Positions 45,734 to 59,585 of a stretch of 64,000 bases of DNA are shown here, in pieces (the first letter of the stretch is position 1; every line of letters begins with the position of its first letter). The stretch is from Arthrobacter sp. ISL-65 (lineage in GTDB: Bacteria; Actinomycetota; Actinomycetes; Actinomycetales; Micrococcaceae), in assembly GCF_018613795.1 (NCBI RefSeq), contig NZ_JAGGPN010000030.1:28627-92626 (forward strand). Reading direction: 5' to 3'. The translations under genes were made by a program, and so were the position numbers. The notes beneath the pieces were generated by a model. That model was given only the letters and a program-made list of their open reading frames with translations. It was not told where the DNA came from and made no database searches.

Positions 45734-46570
45734 TTAAGCCTGTCCTCCTTCTGCTGCCTGTGCCGGTGCTGCTGCCTCGGCTGCCGGAGCTGCAGCAGCA
45801 GGTGCTGCGTCGGCTGCCGGACGGTCGGTACGACGACGGCGGTCACCACGGTCAGCGCCACCCGGGCGGCCCGGACGGTCGCCGGAGCGGCCACGGGACG
45901 GAGCAGCAGCTGCCTGCTGAGCCAGTTCCTTGGAGGTGACGTCGCCCTTGTAGATCCAGACCTTCACGCCGATGCGGCCGAAGGTGGTCTTGGCTTCGTA
46001 GAAGCCGTAGTCGATGTTCGCGCGGAGGGTGTGCAGGGGCACACGGCCTTCGCGGTAGAACTCCGAGCGGGACATTTCTGCGCCACCCAGACGGCCCGAG
46101 CAAGCGATACGGATACCCTTGGCACCGGCACGCTGAGCGGACTGCATGGCCTTCTTCATCGCACGGCGGAATGCCACACGGGAAGTCAGCTGCTCTGCAA
46201 CACCCTGGGCAACAAGCTGCGCTTCCATCTCGGGGTTCTTGACCTCGAGGATGTTCAGCTGGACCTGCTTGCCGGTGAGCTTTTCGAGCTCGCCGCGGAT
46301 GCGGTCTGCCTCGGCGCCGCGGCGGCCGATGACGATGCCCGGACGTGCCGTGTGGATGTCCACGCGGACACGGTCGCGGGTGCGCTCAATCTCGACCTTG
46401 GCGATACCGGCGCGCTCCATGCCCGTGGACATGAGCTGGCGGATACGGATGTCTTCGCGAACGAAGTCCTTGTACCGCTGGCCGGCCTTGGTGCTGTCAG
46501 CGAACCAGTGCGATACGTGATCGGTGGTGATGCCCAGTCGGAACCCGTGCGGGTTTACTTTCTGTCCCAC
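45734..46570 (-). CDS. rpsC: 30S ribosomal protein S3
   Basis: Part of the mRNA entry channel helicase. It has 278 residues. The core (1-215) includes [20 protein letters not shown], the KH-domain [20 protein letters not shown] and [14 protein letters not shown]. The last 60 residues are a basic then Ala/Pro-rich extension ([20 protein letters not shown]), longer than in E. coli. It directly abuts rplV and rplP. Confidence 0.97.
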   Translation of the reverse strand: MGQKVNPHGFRLGITTDHVSHWFADSTKAGQRYKDFVREDIRIRQLMSTGMERAGIAKVEIERTRDRVRVDIHTARPGIVIGRRGAEADRIRGELEKLTGKQVQLNILEVKNPEMEAQLVAQGVAEQLTSRVAFRRAMKKAMQSAQRAGAKGIRIACSGRLGGAEMSRSEFYREGRVPLHTLRANIDYGFYEAKTTFGRIGVKVWIYKGDVTSKELAQQAAAAPSRGRSGDRPGRPGGADRGDRRRRTDRPAADAAPAAAAPAAEAAAPAQAAEGGQA

Positions 46571-46936
46571 TTAGCGAGCCTCCTCTTTCTCCGGGGTAGC
46601 GACTACCACGGTGATGTGGCTGGTGCGCTTCTTGATCTGAAATGCACGACCCTGAGCACGCGGCTGGAACCGCTTCATGGTCGGGCCTTCATCAACAAAC
46701 GCTTCGCTGATGATGAGGTCACCTTCGTCGAACGCAACACCGTCGCGGTCCGCGAGGACCCGGGCGTTGGAGATTGCCGACTGAACTACCTTGAATACCG
46801 GCTCCGAAGCTGCCTGGGGGGCAAACTTCAGAATTGCCAGAGCCTCGTTCGCTTGCTTACCACGAACAAGGTTGACGACGCGCCGGGCCTTCATAGGCGT
46901 TACGCGGATGTGGCGCGCAATTGCCTTGGCTTCCAT
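46571..46936 (-). CDS. rplV: 50S ribosomal protein L22
   Basis: Lines the exit tunnel with its long hairpin and is a site of macrolide effects. It has 121 residues: [20 protein letters not shown] at the start and the hairpin [20 protein letters not shown] near the end, the normal sequence without insertions or deletions. It abuts rpsC. Confidence 0.98.
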   Translation of the reverse strand: MEAKAIARHIRVTPMKARRVVNLVRGKQANEALAILKFAPQAASEPVFKVVQSAISNARVLADRDGVAFDEGDLIISEAFVDEGPTMKRFQPRAQGRAFQIKKRTSHITVVVATPEKEEAR

Positions 46937-46974
46937 TGCTTTCCTTCTCTCGTCTTTGACGTAAGTGCAGGCGC

Positions 46975-47256
46975 CTAGCGGCGCTTGCCCTTACGGTCGT
47001 CCTTGACATGGCCGCGGAATGTCCGCGTGGGAGCGAATTCGCCGAGCTTGTGCCCGACCATCGACTCGGTGACAAACACCGGGATGTGCTTGCGTCCGTC
47101 GTGCACGGCGATCGTGTGCCCGAGCATGTCCGGGACGATCATCGAGCGGCGGGACCAGGTCTTGATGACGTTCTTGGTGCCCTTTTCGTTTTCCCTTGCG
47201 ACCTTCACAAAGAGGTGCTGGTCAACGAAAGGACCTTTTTTCAGGCTGCGTGGCAT
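46975..47256 (-). CDS. rpsS: 30S ribosomal protein S19
   Basis: Head protein of the small subunit, contacting S13 and 16S rRNA. It has 93 residues, with [20 protein letters not shown] at the start and the conserved [20 protein letters not shown] segment. It lies 12 bp after rplB. Confidence 0.98.
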   Translation of the reverse strand: MPRSLKKGPFVDQHLFVKVARENEKGTKNVIKTWSRRSMIVPDMLGHTIAVHDGRKHIPVFVTESMVGHKLGEFAPTRTFRGHVKDDRKGKRR

Positions 47257-47268
47257 GTGTCCAGGCTC

Positions 47269-48108
47269 CTATCGCTTGTTCTTGCCAGTACGACGGCGAC
47301 GAACAATAAGCTTGTCGCTCTCTTTGTTGGGACGGCGGGTGCGGCCTTCGCGCTTACCGTTCGGGTTGACCGGGTGACGTCCACCGGACGTCTTACCCTC
47401 GCCACCACCGTGCGGGTGGTCAACCGGGTTCATGGCGACACCACGGACGGTCGGGCGAACGCCCTTCCAGCGCATACGGCCAGCCTTGCCCCAGTTGATG
47501 TTCGACTGCTCGGCGTTGCCGACCTCGCCGATCGTGGCGCGGCAGCGCACGTCAACGTTGCGGATTTCGCCGGAGGGCAGTCGCAGCTGGGCGAAGCGGC
47601 CTTCCTTGGCGACGAGCTGAACAGAAGCACCGGCGGAACGGGCCATCTTGGCACCGCCGCCCGGACGCAGCTCAACCGCGTGGATAACAGTACCCACGGG
47701 GATGTTGCGCAGGGGCAGGTTGTTGCCAGGCTTGATGTCAGCGTCGGCGCCGGCTTCCACGAAGTCGCCCTGGGAGAGCTTGTTCGGGGCGATGATGTAG
47801 CGCTTGGTGCCATCAACGTAGTGCAGGAGGGCGATGCGAGCCGTACGGTTCGGATCGTACTCGATTTCGGCAACGCGGGCGTTGACGCCGTCCTTGTCGT
47901 GGCGACGGAAGTCGATCAGACGGTACTGGCGCTTGTGTCCACCGCCCTTGTGACGGGTGGTGATCTTACCGGAGTTGTTACGGCCGCCCTTTTTGGGCAG
48001 CGGACGTACCAACGACTTTTCCGGCGTCGACCGCGTGATTTCGGTGAAGTCAGCTACGCTCGAGCCGCGACGGCCCGGCGTAGTCGGCTTGTATTTACGG
48101 ATTCCCAT
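47269..48108 (-). CDS. rplB: 50S ribosomal protein L2
   Basis: Large-subunit protein needed for subunit joining and peptidyl transferase activity. It has 279 residues, starting [20 protein letters not shown] and with the conserved [20 protein letters not shown] segment containing the functional His. It lies 29 bp after rplW. Confidence 0.98.
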   Translation of the reverse strand: MGIRKYKPTTPGRRGSSVADFTEITRSTPEKSLVRPLPKKGGRNNSGKITTRHKGGGHKRQYRLIDFRRHDKDGVNARVAEIEYDPNRTARIALLHYVDGTKRYIIAPNKLSQGDFVEAGADADIKPGNNLPLRNIPVGTVIHAVELRPGGGAKMARSAGASVQLVAKEGRFAQLRLPSGEIRNVDVRCRATIGEVGNAEQSNINWGKAGRMRWKGVRPTVRGVAMNPVDHPHGGGEGKTSGGRHPVNPNGKREGRTRRPNKESDKLIVRRRRTGKNKR

Positions 48109-48137
48109 AATTTATTTCCTCGTTAAAGTGGTCTCCG

Positions 48138-48443
48138 CTACGCGAGCGGACCGCCGAAGATGTCGATAGTGCCTTCTTTGAGGGTCACAATGGCACGCTT
48201 GGTGTTCTTGCGGGTACCCCATCCGAATTTGGTGCGCTTGCGCTTACCGGCACGGTTGATGGTGTTGATCGATTCGACCTTGACGGAGAAAATCTTCTCC
48301 ACGGCCAGCTTGATCTCGGTCTTGTTCGAGCGGGGGTCCACCAGGAAGGTGTACTTGCCCTCGTCGATCAGGCCGTAGCTCTTTTCCGAAACGACGGGTG
48401 CAAGCACGACGTCGCGCGGGTCTTTGATGGTGGCTGCGCTCAC
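48138..48443 (-). CDS. rplW: 50S ribosomal protein L23
   Basis: Tunnel-exit protein that docks the trigger factor and SRP. It has 101 residues, with [20 protein letters not shown] at the start and [20 protein letters not shown]. Its start overlaps the rplD stop by 4 bp. Confidence 0.98.
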   Translation of the reverse strand: MSAATIKDPRDVVLAPVVSEKSYGLIDEGKYTFLVDPRSNKTEIKLAVEKIFSVKVESINTINRAGKRKRTKFGWGTRKNTKRAIVTLKEGTIDIFGGPLA

Positions 48444-49060
48444 TTGGCATCCTCCTCGTTCTTTGCAGCCTTGTCAGCAACGAATGCTTCGTAGGCAGCC
48501 TTGGTGAAGACTACGTCGTCAGAAACGAGAACGTCGTAGGTGTTCAGCTGGTCTGCGTACAGAACGTGAACTTCCTCGAGGTTGCGCACGGACAGTGCAG
48601 CAACATCGTTGGCGCGCTCAATGACAACGAGCAGGTTCTTGCGCTCGGAGACGCCGCGCAGCGTTGCCAGTGCTTCCTTGGAGGACGGCTTGTCGCCGGC
48701 AACCACATCAGCAATAACGTGGATGCGTCCGTTACGGGCGCGGTCAGACAGTGCGCCGCGCAGTGCAGCAGCAATCATCTTCTTGGGGGTGCGCTGGCTG
48801 TAGTCACGCGGGGTGGGACCGTGGACAACGCCACCACCGGTCATGTGAGGAGCACGGATCGAGCCCTGACGGGCGCGGCCGGTACCCTTCTGCTTGAACG
48901 GCTTGCGGCCTGCACCGGAAACTTCGGCGCGGGTCTTGGTCTTGTGGGTACCCTGGCGAGCAGCAGCGAGCTGTGCAACGACGACCTGGTGCAGCAGCGG
49001 CACGTTGGTCTGAACGTCGAAGATCTCTGCAGGCAGGTCAACCTTGACAGTGCTAGTCAT
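48440..49060 (-). CDS. rplD: 50S ribosomal protein L4
   Basis: Large-subunit protein with a tunnel loop; in E. coli it also represses the S10 operon. It has 206 residues, with [20 protein letters not shown], then [20 protein letters not shown] and [20 protein letters not shown], which form the tunnel loop. It lies 4 bp after rplC. A long rpsJ leader in this window leaves room for L4 autoregulation, which is not shown. Confidence 0.98.
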   Translation of the reverse strand: MTSTVKVDLPAEIFDVQTNVPLLHQVVVAQLAAARQGTHKTKTRAEVSGAGRKPFKQKGTGRARQGSIRAPHMTGGGVVHGPTPRDYSQRTPKKMIAAALRGALSDRARNGRIHVIADVVAGDKPSSKEALATLRGVSERKNLLVVIERANDVAALSVRNLEEVHVLYADQLNTYDVLVSDDVVFTKAAYEAFVADKAAKNEEDAK

Positions 49061-49064
49061 TTAA

Positions 49065-49715
49065 CTAGGCTCCCTTCACGGCGGTGCGTACGAGTACGAC
49101 CTGGCCGCGGGCGCCGGGGACGGCACCCTTGATCAGGAGCAGCGACTTCTCGACGTCAACCGCGTGAACAGTGAGGTTCAGCGTGGTGTGACGAACGGCG
49201 CCCATGCGGCCGGCCATTTTCATGCCCTTGAAGACGCGGCTCGGGGTGGATGCGCCACCGATAGAACCGGGCTTACGGTGGTTCTTGTGGGCACCGTGGG
49301 AAGCTCCAACGCCGTGGAAGCCGTGACGCTTCATAACACCGGCGAAGCCCTTACCCTTGGTGGTGCCAACGACGTCGATCTTCTGGCCGGCTTCGAAGAC
49401 CTCTACAGAGAGCTCCTGGCCCAGCTCGTACTCAGCAGCATCTGCGGTACGGAGTTCGACGACGTGACGGCGAGGCGTGACGCCTGCCTTTTCAAAGTGA
49501 CCAGCCAGCGGCTTGGTGACCTTGCGGGGATCGATCTGGCCGTAGCCGATCTGAACGGCGACGTAGCCATCAACTTCTGCGTTGCGCAGCTGGGTGATGA
49601 CGTTCGAGTCAGCCTGGACAACAGTGACGGGGATGAGCTTGTTGTTCTCGTCCCAGACCTGGGTCATGCCGAGCTTCGTGCCCAGCAGGCCCTTTACGTT
49701 ACGGGTTGCGGTCAT
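49065..49715 (-). CDS. rplC: 50S ribosomal protein L3
   Basis: Early-assembly large-subunit protein. It has 216 residues, with [20 protein letters not shown] at the start and [20 protein letters not shown], then [20 protein letters not shown], near the peptidyl transferase centre. It lies 17 bp after rpsJ. Confidence 0.98.
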   Translation of the reverse strand: MTATRNVKGLLGTKLGMTQVWDENNKLIPVTVVQADSNVITQLRNAEVDGYVAVQIGYGQIDPRKVTKPLAGHFEKAGVTPRRHVVELRTADAAEYELGQELSVEVFEAGQKIDVVGTTKGKGFAGVMKRHGFHGVGASHGAHKNHRKPGSIGGASTPSRVFKGMKMAGRMGAVRHTTLNLTVHAVDVEKSLLLIKGAVPGARGQVVLVRTAVKGA

Positions 49716-49732
49716 AGTCTCTCAGCACCTCC

Positions 49733-50041
49733 CTACAGCTTGATTTCGATGTTCACGTCGGCCGGCAGGTCGAGACGCATGAGCGAGTCAACAGCCTTGG
49801 GCGTGGGGTCGATGATGTCGATCAGACGCTTGTGCGTGCGCATTTCAAAGTGCTCGCGGCTGTCCTTGTACTTGTGGGGAGAGCGGATAACGCAGTACAC
49901 GTTCTTCTCCGTGGGCAGCGGCACGGGGCCGACTACCGTTGCGCCTGCGCGCGTGACCGTCTCAACGATCTTCCGTGCTGAAACGTCAATGACCTCGTGG
50001 TCGTATGACTTCAGCCGGATGCGGATTTTTTGTCCCGCCAT
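49733..50041 (-). CDS. rpsJ: 30S ribosomal protein S10
   Basis: Small-subunit protein that also joins the NusB antitermination complex. The ATG at 50041 gives 102 residues starting [20 protein letters not shown], the family length; the open frame upstream has no family sequence. Typical segments are [20 protein letters not shown] and [18 protein letters not shown]. It is the first gene of the S10 operon, and its leader is described separately. Confidence 0.98.
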
Positions 50042-50460
50042 GTCGCCTGACTCTCTTTCAGTAAGTGCTGCTCTGTTTACTTGCGTGTTGCATGTGGCTG
50101 CCGAAGCATTTGAAGTCGTAACTACCACCCGCCGCACAAGCTGAATCCGGATAAATCCGGGTTCCTCAACCTGCCGACGTAACCGACCCCCGCGGTCGGG
50201 CGTGTCGCGCTGTGCATGACGCACGAGCCCGCATTTCCTTGGGGGGTGGGTTATGTTTGGGCTTCAACCTGGACCCTGGCACCCGGCATTATCCGGATCG
50301 GGACACGAAGAAGCGCTTGAACAACTCAACTAGTATGCCGGAATTTGTCCGAGGAAGCGAATCGGGCCTTGAGTTGTATCCTTTGCCGGCCGCGGGCATC
50401 CGTTGCCGGCGCTAATTCTGGGCGTCCAGACGCCCAAGGGCTACTGCCTTCTGCCCGGGG
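50042..50460 (-). promoter_or_regulatory. Promoter and leader region of the S10 operon
   Basis: A 419-bp gap upstream of rpsJ. A CATACT hexamer on the minus strand (50332-50337) with a TTCGCT about 18 bp upstream is a weak promoter candidate, which would give a leader of almost 290 nt. The leader holds small hairpins: ccgga-taaa-tccgg near 50146-50160 and ccgacc/ggtcgg at 50183-50199. A long folded S10 leader is consistent with autogenous control, but no L4 target is recognised. Confidence 0.45.
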
Positions 50461-50586
50461 CTACTGGTTCTTGTTGGCCCGGTTGATCCGCTTGGCGCGT
50501 TCAATCTCGTGGCGGAAGTGTTTCTTCGTCCAAACAATGCCCACCACTACCGCGGCAACCACCAGCAGAAAAATAAGCCAACCCAT
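50461..50586 (-). CDS. 41-residue single-span membrane protein
   Basis: A small protein starting MGWLIFLLVVAAVVVGIVW, one transmembrane helix, followed by a basic cytoplasmic tail (TKKHFRHEIERAKRINRANK). A good Shine-Dalgarno (GAGGGAG) precedes the ATG at 50586; a longer open frame exists but lacks a good start. It lies between the tuf terminator and the S10 leader on the same strand. The function is unknown and I do not recognise the family. Confidence 0.6.
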   Translation of the reverse strand: MGWLIFLLVVAAVVVGIVWTKKHFRHEIERAKRINRANKNQ

Positions 50587-50671
50587 GATGCTCCCTCTTT
50601 GTCGCGGATCTGTCGCGATCACTAACCCTATCAGGCCGGCCCGCTGCCCACTGGAGGGAACTGCAGATACA

Positions 50672-50708
50672 AAAACAGCCCCGCTGCGAGTAGCAGCGGG
50701 GCTGTTTT
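50672..50708 (-). terminator. Terminator after tuf
   Basis: A perfect 16-bp stem, aaaacagccccgctgc at 50672-50687 and gcagcggggctgtttt at 50693-50708, gives an A/T-ended intrinsic terminator on either strand. It lies about 50 bp beyond the tuf stop. Confidence 0.9.
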
Positions 50709-50760
50709 CGAACATCACGTCAGGCCGTTAGCCGGCCCTTCGATCCGCAATCAGCAAGAA

Positions 50761-51951
50761 TTACTTGTTGATCTTGGTGACACGTCCCGAACCAACGGTG
50801 CGGCCGCCTTCACGGATAGCGAAGCCGAGGCCCTCTTCCATAGCGATCGGCTGGATGAGCGCAACGGTCATCTCAGTGTTGTCGCCAGGCATAACCATTT
50901 CCGTGCCTTCCGGCAGGGTGATAACGCCGGTTACGTCCGTGGTACGGAAGTAGAACTGCGGGCGGTAGTTCGAGTAGAACGGGTTGTGACGTCCGCCTTC
51001 GTCCTTGGAGAGGATGTAGACGTTGGCCTCGAAGTCGGTGTGCGGGGTGATGGAACCCGGCTTGACGACAACCTGGCCACGCTCGACGTCGTCGCGCTTC
51101 AGACCGCGGAGCAGGAGGCCACAGTTCTCGCCGGCCCATGCTTCGTCGAGCTGCTTGTGGAACATCTCGATACCGGTAACCGTGGTCTTCTGGACCGGGC
51201 GGATACCGACGATCTCGACCTCAGAGTTGATGGCGAGGGTACCGCGCTCGGCGCGGCCCGTCACAACGGTGCCACGACCGGTGATGGTGAAGACGTCCTC
51301 GATCGGCATCAGGAACGGCTTGTCGCGGTCACGTACGGGGTCCGGAACGGACTCGTCGACAGCAGCCATCAGGTCCTCAACGGACTTGACCCACTCCGGG
51401 TCGCCTTCCAGGGCCTTCAGGCCGGAAACGCGAACGACCGGTGCTTCGTCGCCATCGAAGCCCTGCGAGCTCAGGAGCTCACGAACTTCCATTTCAACGA
51501 GGTCGAGGAGTTCCTCGTCGTCAACCATGTCTGCCTTGTTCAGCGCGACCAGCAGGTAGGGAACACCAACCTGGCGGGCGAGCAGAACGTGCTCGCGGGT
51601 CTGAGCCATCGGGCCGTCAGTAGCGGCAACCACGAGGATCGCGCCGTCCATCTGAGCAGCACCGGTGATCATGTTCTTGATGTAGTCAGCGTGACCCGGA
51701 GCGTCTACGTGTGCGTAGTGGCGCTTCTCGGTCTGGTACTCAACGTGGGAGATGTTGATGGTAATGCCGCGCTGACGCTCTTCGGGAGCAGAGTCGATCG
51801 ACGCGAAGTCACGCTTCTCGTTGAGAGTCGGGTACTTGTCGTACAGCACCTTGGAAATGGCGGCCGTCAACGTCGTCTTACCGTGGTCAACGTGACCGAT
51901 GGTACCGATGTTAACGTGCGGCTTAGTCCGCTCGAACTTTGCCTTTGCCAC
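50761..51951 (-). CDS. tuf: Elongation factor Tu
   Basis: GTPase that delivers aminoacyl-tRNA to the ribosome. It has 396 residues. G motifs are [26 protein letters not shown] and NKADM. Domains 2 and 3 include [13 protein letters not shown] and the C-terminal [14 protein letters not shown]. It is separated from fusA by 256 bp holding a hairpin, so it probably has a promoter of its own as well as readthrough from the str operon. A strong terminator follows. Confidence 0.98.
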   Translation of the reverse strand: MAKAKFERTKPHVNIGTIGHVDHGKTTLTAAISKVLYDKYPTLNEKRDFASIDSAPEERQRGITINISHVEYQTEKRHYAHVDAPGHADYIKNMITGAAQMDGAILVVAATDGPMAQTREHVLLARQVGVPYLLVALNKADMVDDEELLDLVEMEVRELLSSQGFDGDEAPVVRVSGLKALEGDPEWVKSVEDLMAAVDESVPDPVRDRDKPFLMPIEDVFTITGRGTVVTGRAERGTLAINSEVEIVGIRPVQKTTVTGIEMFHKQLDEAWAGENCGLLLRGLKRDDVERGQVVVKPGSITPHTDFEANVYILSKDEGGRHNPFYSNYRPQFYFRTTDVTGVITLPEGTEMVMPGDNTEMTVALIQPIAMEEGLGFAIREGGRTVGSGRVTKINK

Positions 51952-52097
51952 AGGTTCCTCCTAGAACGTTTTTCAAATGGCTTACCTTCAACCGCGCTTA
52001 TCGCGGCAGAAACTCCAGTAAGTCTACTTGGGGGGCTTTGGATTGGTGAAATTTCAGATTCAGGAACTAATACTAGTGCCTAAAGCCTGTTCGTGCT

Positions 52098-52146
52098 GAT
52101 GGCCGGAACCAGGACGGAACCAGTGTTCCGGCCATCCGCACTAGGT
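52098..52146 (-). terminator. Hairpin after fusA
   Basis: A 12-bp perfect stem, gatggccggaac at 52098-52109 and gttccggccatc at 52135-52146, lies about 60 bp beyond the fusA stop with a 25-nt loop. No U-tract follows, so it may only partly terminate str operon transcription before tuf. Confidence 0.6.
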
Positions 52147-52207
52147 GTGTTCCGCAGAGGAAACGCACCCGGTTTTTCGCAGCTTGTCGCGTGGACAGTC
52201 CTGGGGA

Positions 52208-54322
52208 CTATTCGCCGCGGGACTTCTGAATGATCTCGTCGGCAAATGCCTTCGGGACCTCGGCGTAGCTGTGGAACGTCATGGAGTACACAGCGCGGCC
52301 CTGGGTCTTTGAACGCAGGTCACCGATGTAGCCGAACATGCCGGACAGCGGGACGTGCGCACGGATGACCTTGACACCCTGTGCATCTTCCATGGACTGC
52401 ATCTGGCCACGGCGGGAGTTGAGGTCACCGATTACTTCACCCATGTATTCCTCAGGGGTGCGGACCTCGACATCCATCAGCGGTTCGAGCAGAACAGGGT
52501 TCGCCTTGCGTGCGGCTTCCTTGAAAGCCATGCGGCCGGCGATCTTGAACGCCATTTCCGAGGAGTCAACATCGTGGTAGGCGCCGTCAATCAGCGTTGC
52601 CTTGATGCCGACAACCGGGTAACCGGCCAGGACGCCGTCGTTCAGTGCATCCTGGATACCGGCGTCAACCGACGGGATGTATTCGCGCGGAATACGGCCA
52701 CCGGTCACCTTGTTCTCGAACTCGTACAGCTCGCCTTCGGAGGTGTCCAGCGGCCCGATGGCAATCTGGATCTTTGCGAACTGGCCCGAACCACCGGTCT
52801 GCTTCTTGTGCGTGTAGTCGTGACGCGCAACAAGATTCTTGATGGTTTCGCGGTAAGCGACCTGCGGCTTGCCAACGTTTGCCTCGACCTTGAACTCGCG
52901 GCGCATGCGGTCCACCAGGATGTCCAGGTGGAGCTCGCCCATGCCGGCGATGATGGTCTGACCCGTGTCTTCGTTGAGGGACACCTGGAAGGTGGGGTCC
53001 TCAGCGGAGAGCTTCTGGATGGCCGTGGAGAGCTTCTCCTGGTCACCCTTGGTGTTGGGCTCGATGGCAACCGAGATCACGGGCTCCGGGAAGCTCATGG
53101 ACTCGAGGACAATCTGGCTGGCGGAATCACACAGGGTGTCACCCGTGGTGGTGTCCTTCAGACCGATCGCTGCGTAGATGTGGCCGGCGGTAGCGCCCTC
53201 AACAGGCATTTCCTTGTTGGCGTGCATCTGGAAGAGCTTGCCGATGCGCTCCTTCTTGCCCTTGGTGGAGTTGACCACCTGCGCGCCTGCTTCCACGTGA
53301 CCGGAGTACACGCGGATGAAGGTGAGCTGGCCGAAGAACGGGTGCGCGGCAATCTTGAACGCCAGAGCCGAGAACGGCTCTTCGGAAGACGGCTTGCGGG
53401 TCAGTTCCTTCTCTTCGTCGCGGGGATCGTGACCGATCATCGGCGGGACGTCGAGCGGGTTCGGCAGGTAGTCGATGACAGCATCGAGCATCGGCTGAAC
53501 GCCACGGTTCTTGAACGCGGAGCCACAGAACACCGGGTACAGCTCAGAGTTGATGGTCATCTTGCGGATGCCGGCCTTGAGCTCATCGATCGAGATCTCT
53601 TCGCCCTCAAGGTACTTCTCCATGAGCTCTTCGGAGGACTCTGCAACGGCCTCAACCAGCGCTGCGCGGTACTCTTCAGCCTTTGCCTGGAGGTCAGCCG
53701 GGATCTCCTGGATCTCGTACTTCGCACCCATGGTGACGTCACCCTTGGAGTCGCCGGGCCACACCAGTGCACGCATGTAGAGCAGGTCCACGACGCCGAT
53801 GAAGTCATTCTCGGCACCGATGGGCAGCTGCATAACCAGCGGCTTGGCACCGAGGCGGCCGATGATGGTATCCACGGTGAAGTAGAAGTCAGCGCCCAGC
53901 TTGTCCATCTTGTTGACGAAGCAGATACGCGGAACGTTGTACTTGTCAGCCTGGCGCCAAACAGTCTCGGACTGCGGCTCCACGCCTTCCTTGCCGTCGA
54001 ACACGGCAACTGCACCGTCGAGGACGCGCAGGGAGCGCTCAACCTCAACCGTGAAGTCCACGTGGCCCGGGGTGTCGATGATGTTGATCTGGTTGTTTTC
54101 CCAGAAGCAGGTCACGGCGGCAGACGTGATGGTGATGCCGCGTTCCTTCTCCTGTTCCATCCAGTCGGTGGTCGAAGCGCCGTCGTGCGTTTCGCCAATC
54201 TTGTGGTTCACACCTGTGTAGAACAGGATGCGCTCGGTGGTGGTGGTCTTGCCGGCATCGATGTGGGCCATGATGCCGATATTGCGGACCTTGCTAAGGT
54301 CGGTAAGCACGTCCTGTGCCAC
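52208..54322 (-). CDS. fusA: Elongation factor G
   Basis: GTPase that drives translocation and, with RRF, ribosome recycling. It has 704 residues. The G domain shows [36 protein letters not shown] and NKMDKLGAD, with the switch I segment GATTMDW-like [18 protein letters not shown]. Domains IV and V include [14 protein letters not shown] and [16 protein letters not shown]. It lies 69 bp after rpsG, with a perfect hairpin in the gap. Confidence 0.98.
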   Translation of the reverse strand: MAQDVLTDLSKVRNIGIMAHIDAGKTTTTERILFYTGVNHKIGETHDGASTTDWMEQEKERGITITSAAVTCFWENNQINIIDTPGHVDFTVEVERSLRVLDGAVAVFDGKEGVEPQSETVWRQADKYNVPRICFVNKMDKLGADFYFTVDTIIGRLGAKPLVMQLPIGAENDFIGVVDLLYMRALVWPGDSKGDVTMGAKYEIQEIPADLQAKAEEYRAALVEAVAESSEELMEKYLEGEEISIDELKAGIRKMTINSELYPVFCGSAFKNRGVQPMLDAVIDYLPNPLDVPPMIGHDPRDEEKELTRKPSSEEPFSALAFKIAAHPFFGQLTFIRVYSGHVEAGAQVVNSTKGKKERIGKLFQMHANKEMPVEGATAGHIYAAIGLKDTTTGDTLCDSASQIVLESMSFPEPVISVAIEPNTKGDQEKLSTAIQKLSAEDPTFQVSLNEDTGQTIIAGMGELHLDILVDRMRREFKVEANVGKPQVAYRETIKNLVARHDYTHKKQTGGSGQFAKIQIAIGPLDTSEGELYEFENKVTGGRIPREYIPSVDAGIQDALNDGVLAGYPVVGIKATLIDGAYHDVDSSEMAFKIAGRMAFKEAARKANPVLLEPLMDVEVRTPEEYMGEVIGDLNSRRGQMQSMEDAQGVKVIRAHVPLSGMFGYIGDLRSKTQGRAVYSMTFHSYAEVPKAFADEIIQKSRGE

Positions 54323-54352
54323 GGTGTCTCCCTTTCGGATGGACTACGCGTT

Positions 54353-54380
54353 CGCCGCCGGCTCGTCTGAGCCGGCGGCG
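54353..54380 (-). other. Perfect hairpin between rpsG and fusA
   Basis: A 12-bp perfect stem (cgccgccggctc at 54353-54364, gagccggcggcg at 54369-54380) with a gtct loop and no U-tract. It may stabilise or process the transcript between the two genes. Confidence 0.7.
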
Positions 54381-54391
54381 TACGGGAAGTT

Positions 54392-54862
54392 TTACCAGCG
54401 GTAGTGGGCGAAGGCCTTGTTGGACTCGGCCATCTTGTGGGTGTCTTCGCGACGCTTCACAGCGGCACCGAGACCGTTGGAGGCATCCAGGATTTCGTTC
54501 TGGAGGCGCTCGGTCATCGTCTTTTCGCGGCGGGCCTTGGAGTAGCCGACCAGCCAACGCAGGGCGAGAGCCGTCGAACGGCCCGGCTTGACCTCAACCG
54601 GAACCTGGTAGGTGGCGCCACCGACACGGCGGGAGCGGACCTCGAGGGAAGGCTTGACGTTGTCCATGGCCTTCTTGAGGGCTGCAACGGGGTCGCCGCC
54701 GGACTTCGCGCGGGCACCTTCGAGGGCACCGTAAACGATGCGCTCGGCGGTGGACTTCTTGCCGTCAACCAGCACCTTGTTGATCAGCTGGGTAACCAGC
54801 GGGGAGCCGTAGACGGGATCTGATACGAGCGGCCGCTTCGGGGCCGGACCCTTGCGAGGCAT
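54392..54862 (-). CDS. rpsG: 30S ribosomal protein S7
   Basis: Head assembly protein of the small subunit; in E. coli it represses the str operon. It has 156 residues, starting [20 protein letters not shown] and containing [20 protein letters not shown]. It lies 1 bp after rpsL. Confidence 0.98.
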   Translation of the reverse strand: MPRKGPAPKRPLVSDPVYGSPLVTQLINKVLVDGKKSTAERIVYGALEGARAKSGGDPVAALKKAMDNVKPSLEVRSRRVGGATYQVPVEVKPGRSTALALRWLVGYSKARREKTMTERLQNEILDASNGLGAAVKRREDTHKMAESNKAFAHYRW

Positions 54863-54863
54863 A

Positions 54864-55238
54864 TTACTTCTTCTCCATCTTTGCGCCGTAGCGGCTGCGC
54901 GCCTGCTTACGGTTCTTCACACCCTGGGTATCGAGGGCACCACGGACGATCTTGTAGCGGACACCGGGAAGGTCCTTCACACGACCACCACGAACGAGCA
55001 CAATGGAGTGCTCCTGGAGGTTGTGGCCAACACCGGGGATGTACGCGGTAACTTCGATACCACCGTTGAGGCGCACACGTGCAACCTTACGCAGAGCCGA
55101 GTTCGGCTTCTTCGGGGTGGTGGTGTAAACGCGGGTGCAAACACCGCGGCGCATCGGGCTGCCGTTCAGCGCGGGTGCCTTGGTCTTTTTGACCTTCGGC
55201 GTGCGGCCCTTGCGGACCAGCTGGTTAATCGTAGGCAC
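54864..55238 (-). CDS. rpsL: 30S ribosomal protein S12
   Basis: Decoding-centre protein. The GTG at 55238 with GGAG upstream gives 124 residues starting [34 protein letters not shown] and [16 protein letters not shown] keep the lysines whose mutation gives streptomycin resistance, so the sequence looks wild type. A longer open frame upstream has no family sequence. It lies 345 bp after rpoC, behind a terminator. Confidence 0.97.
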   Translation of the reverse strand: MPTINQLVRKGRTPKVKKTKAPALNGSPMRRGVCTRVYTTTPKKPNSALRKVARVRLNGGIEVTAYIPGVGHNLQEHSIVLVRGGRVKDLPGVRYKIVRGALDTQGVKNRKQARSRYGAKMEKK

Positions 55239-55529
55239 TTTCGTGTTCTCCGTTGGTTGATCTCTGCCCCGCGCCAGGCGAGAGCCTGTGTTGCGTGAGA
55301 GCTTTGGCGTTGTCCCTGCGGCTTCGGATCCCAAAGGGCCCGTGGGCGTGCAAAAGTGCGGCATTCGTTGCGCACGTAGCCCGCAACCCGGAAACAGGCT
55401 CCACCCAGCATCATGAGAACAAAACCGAAATGATGCTGCGGCGGCCTTCATCCACTGCCACACAGAACAATTACACAAAGTCTAGCATGGCTTGATCTTG
55501 AGCCTTAATCGGGTGTAGGGCGCAAAGGG
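55239..55529. other. Upstream region of the rpsL-rpsG-fusA operon
   Basis: Between the rpoC terminator and the rpsL GTG. It is more AT-rich near 55440-55500 (for example acaattacacaaagtctagcatgg), where a promoter is likely, but I cannot name the hexamers. An open frame extends through it in the rpsL frame and has no protein-like composition. Confidence 0.4.
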
Positions 55530-55562
55530 AAGGACCCCGCACTCAGTGAGTGCAGGGTCCTT
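55530..55562 (-). terminator. Terminator after rpoC
   Basis: Arms of 14 nt (aaggaccccgcact at 55530-55543, agtgcagggtcctt at 55549-55562) pair with one mismatch around a cagtg loop, 21 bp beyond the rpoC stop. Confidence 0.8.
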
Positions 55563-55583
55563 CGTTTGCCTAGCGACTAACGT

Positions 55584-59483
<3,900 letters not shown>

Positions 59484-59546
59484 ATGGTCCCTGTTCTCTC
59501 TTGTTCTCTAAATTCTGAAGTCTTGGTTGCGGGAAGAGTCGCGGGG

Positions 59547-59577
59547 CCGACGGCGGGTGGTCACCACCCGCCGTCGG
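59547..59577 (-). other. Perfect hairpin between rpoB and rpoC
   Basis: A 14-bp perfect stem (ccgacggcgggtgg at 59547-59560, ccacccgccgtcgg at 59564-59577) with a 3-nt loop and no U-tract. It lies in the rpoB-rpoC gap and may be a processing or attenuation site. Confidence 0.8.
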
Positions 59578-59585
59578 GACCCCTG

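Noticed and set aside
52355..54370. 671-codon open frame antisense to fusA
   Set aside because: It lies opposite a fully conserved fusA gene and has no family sequence or sensible start; a GC-driven shadow.
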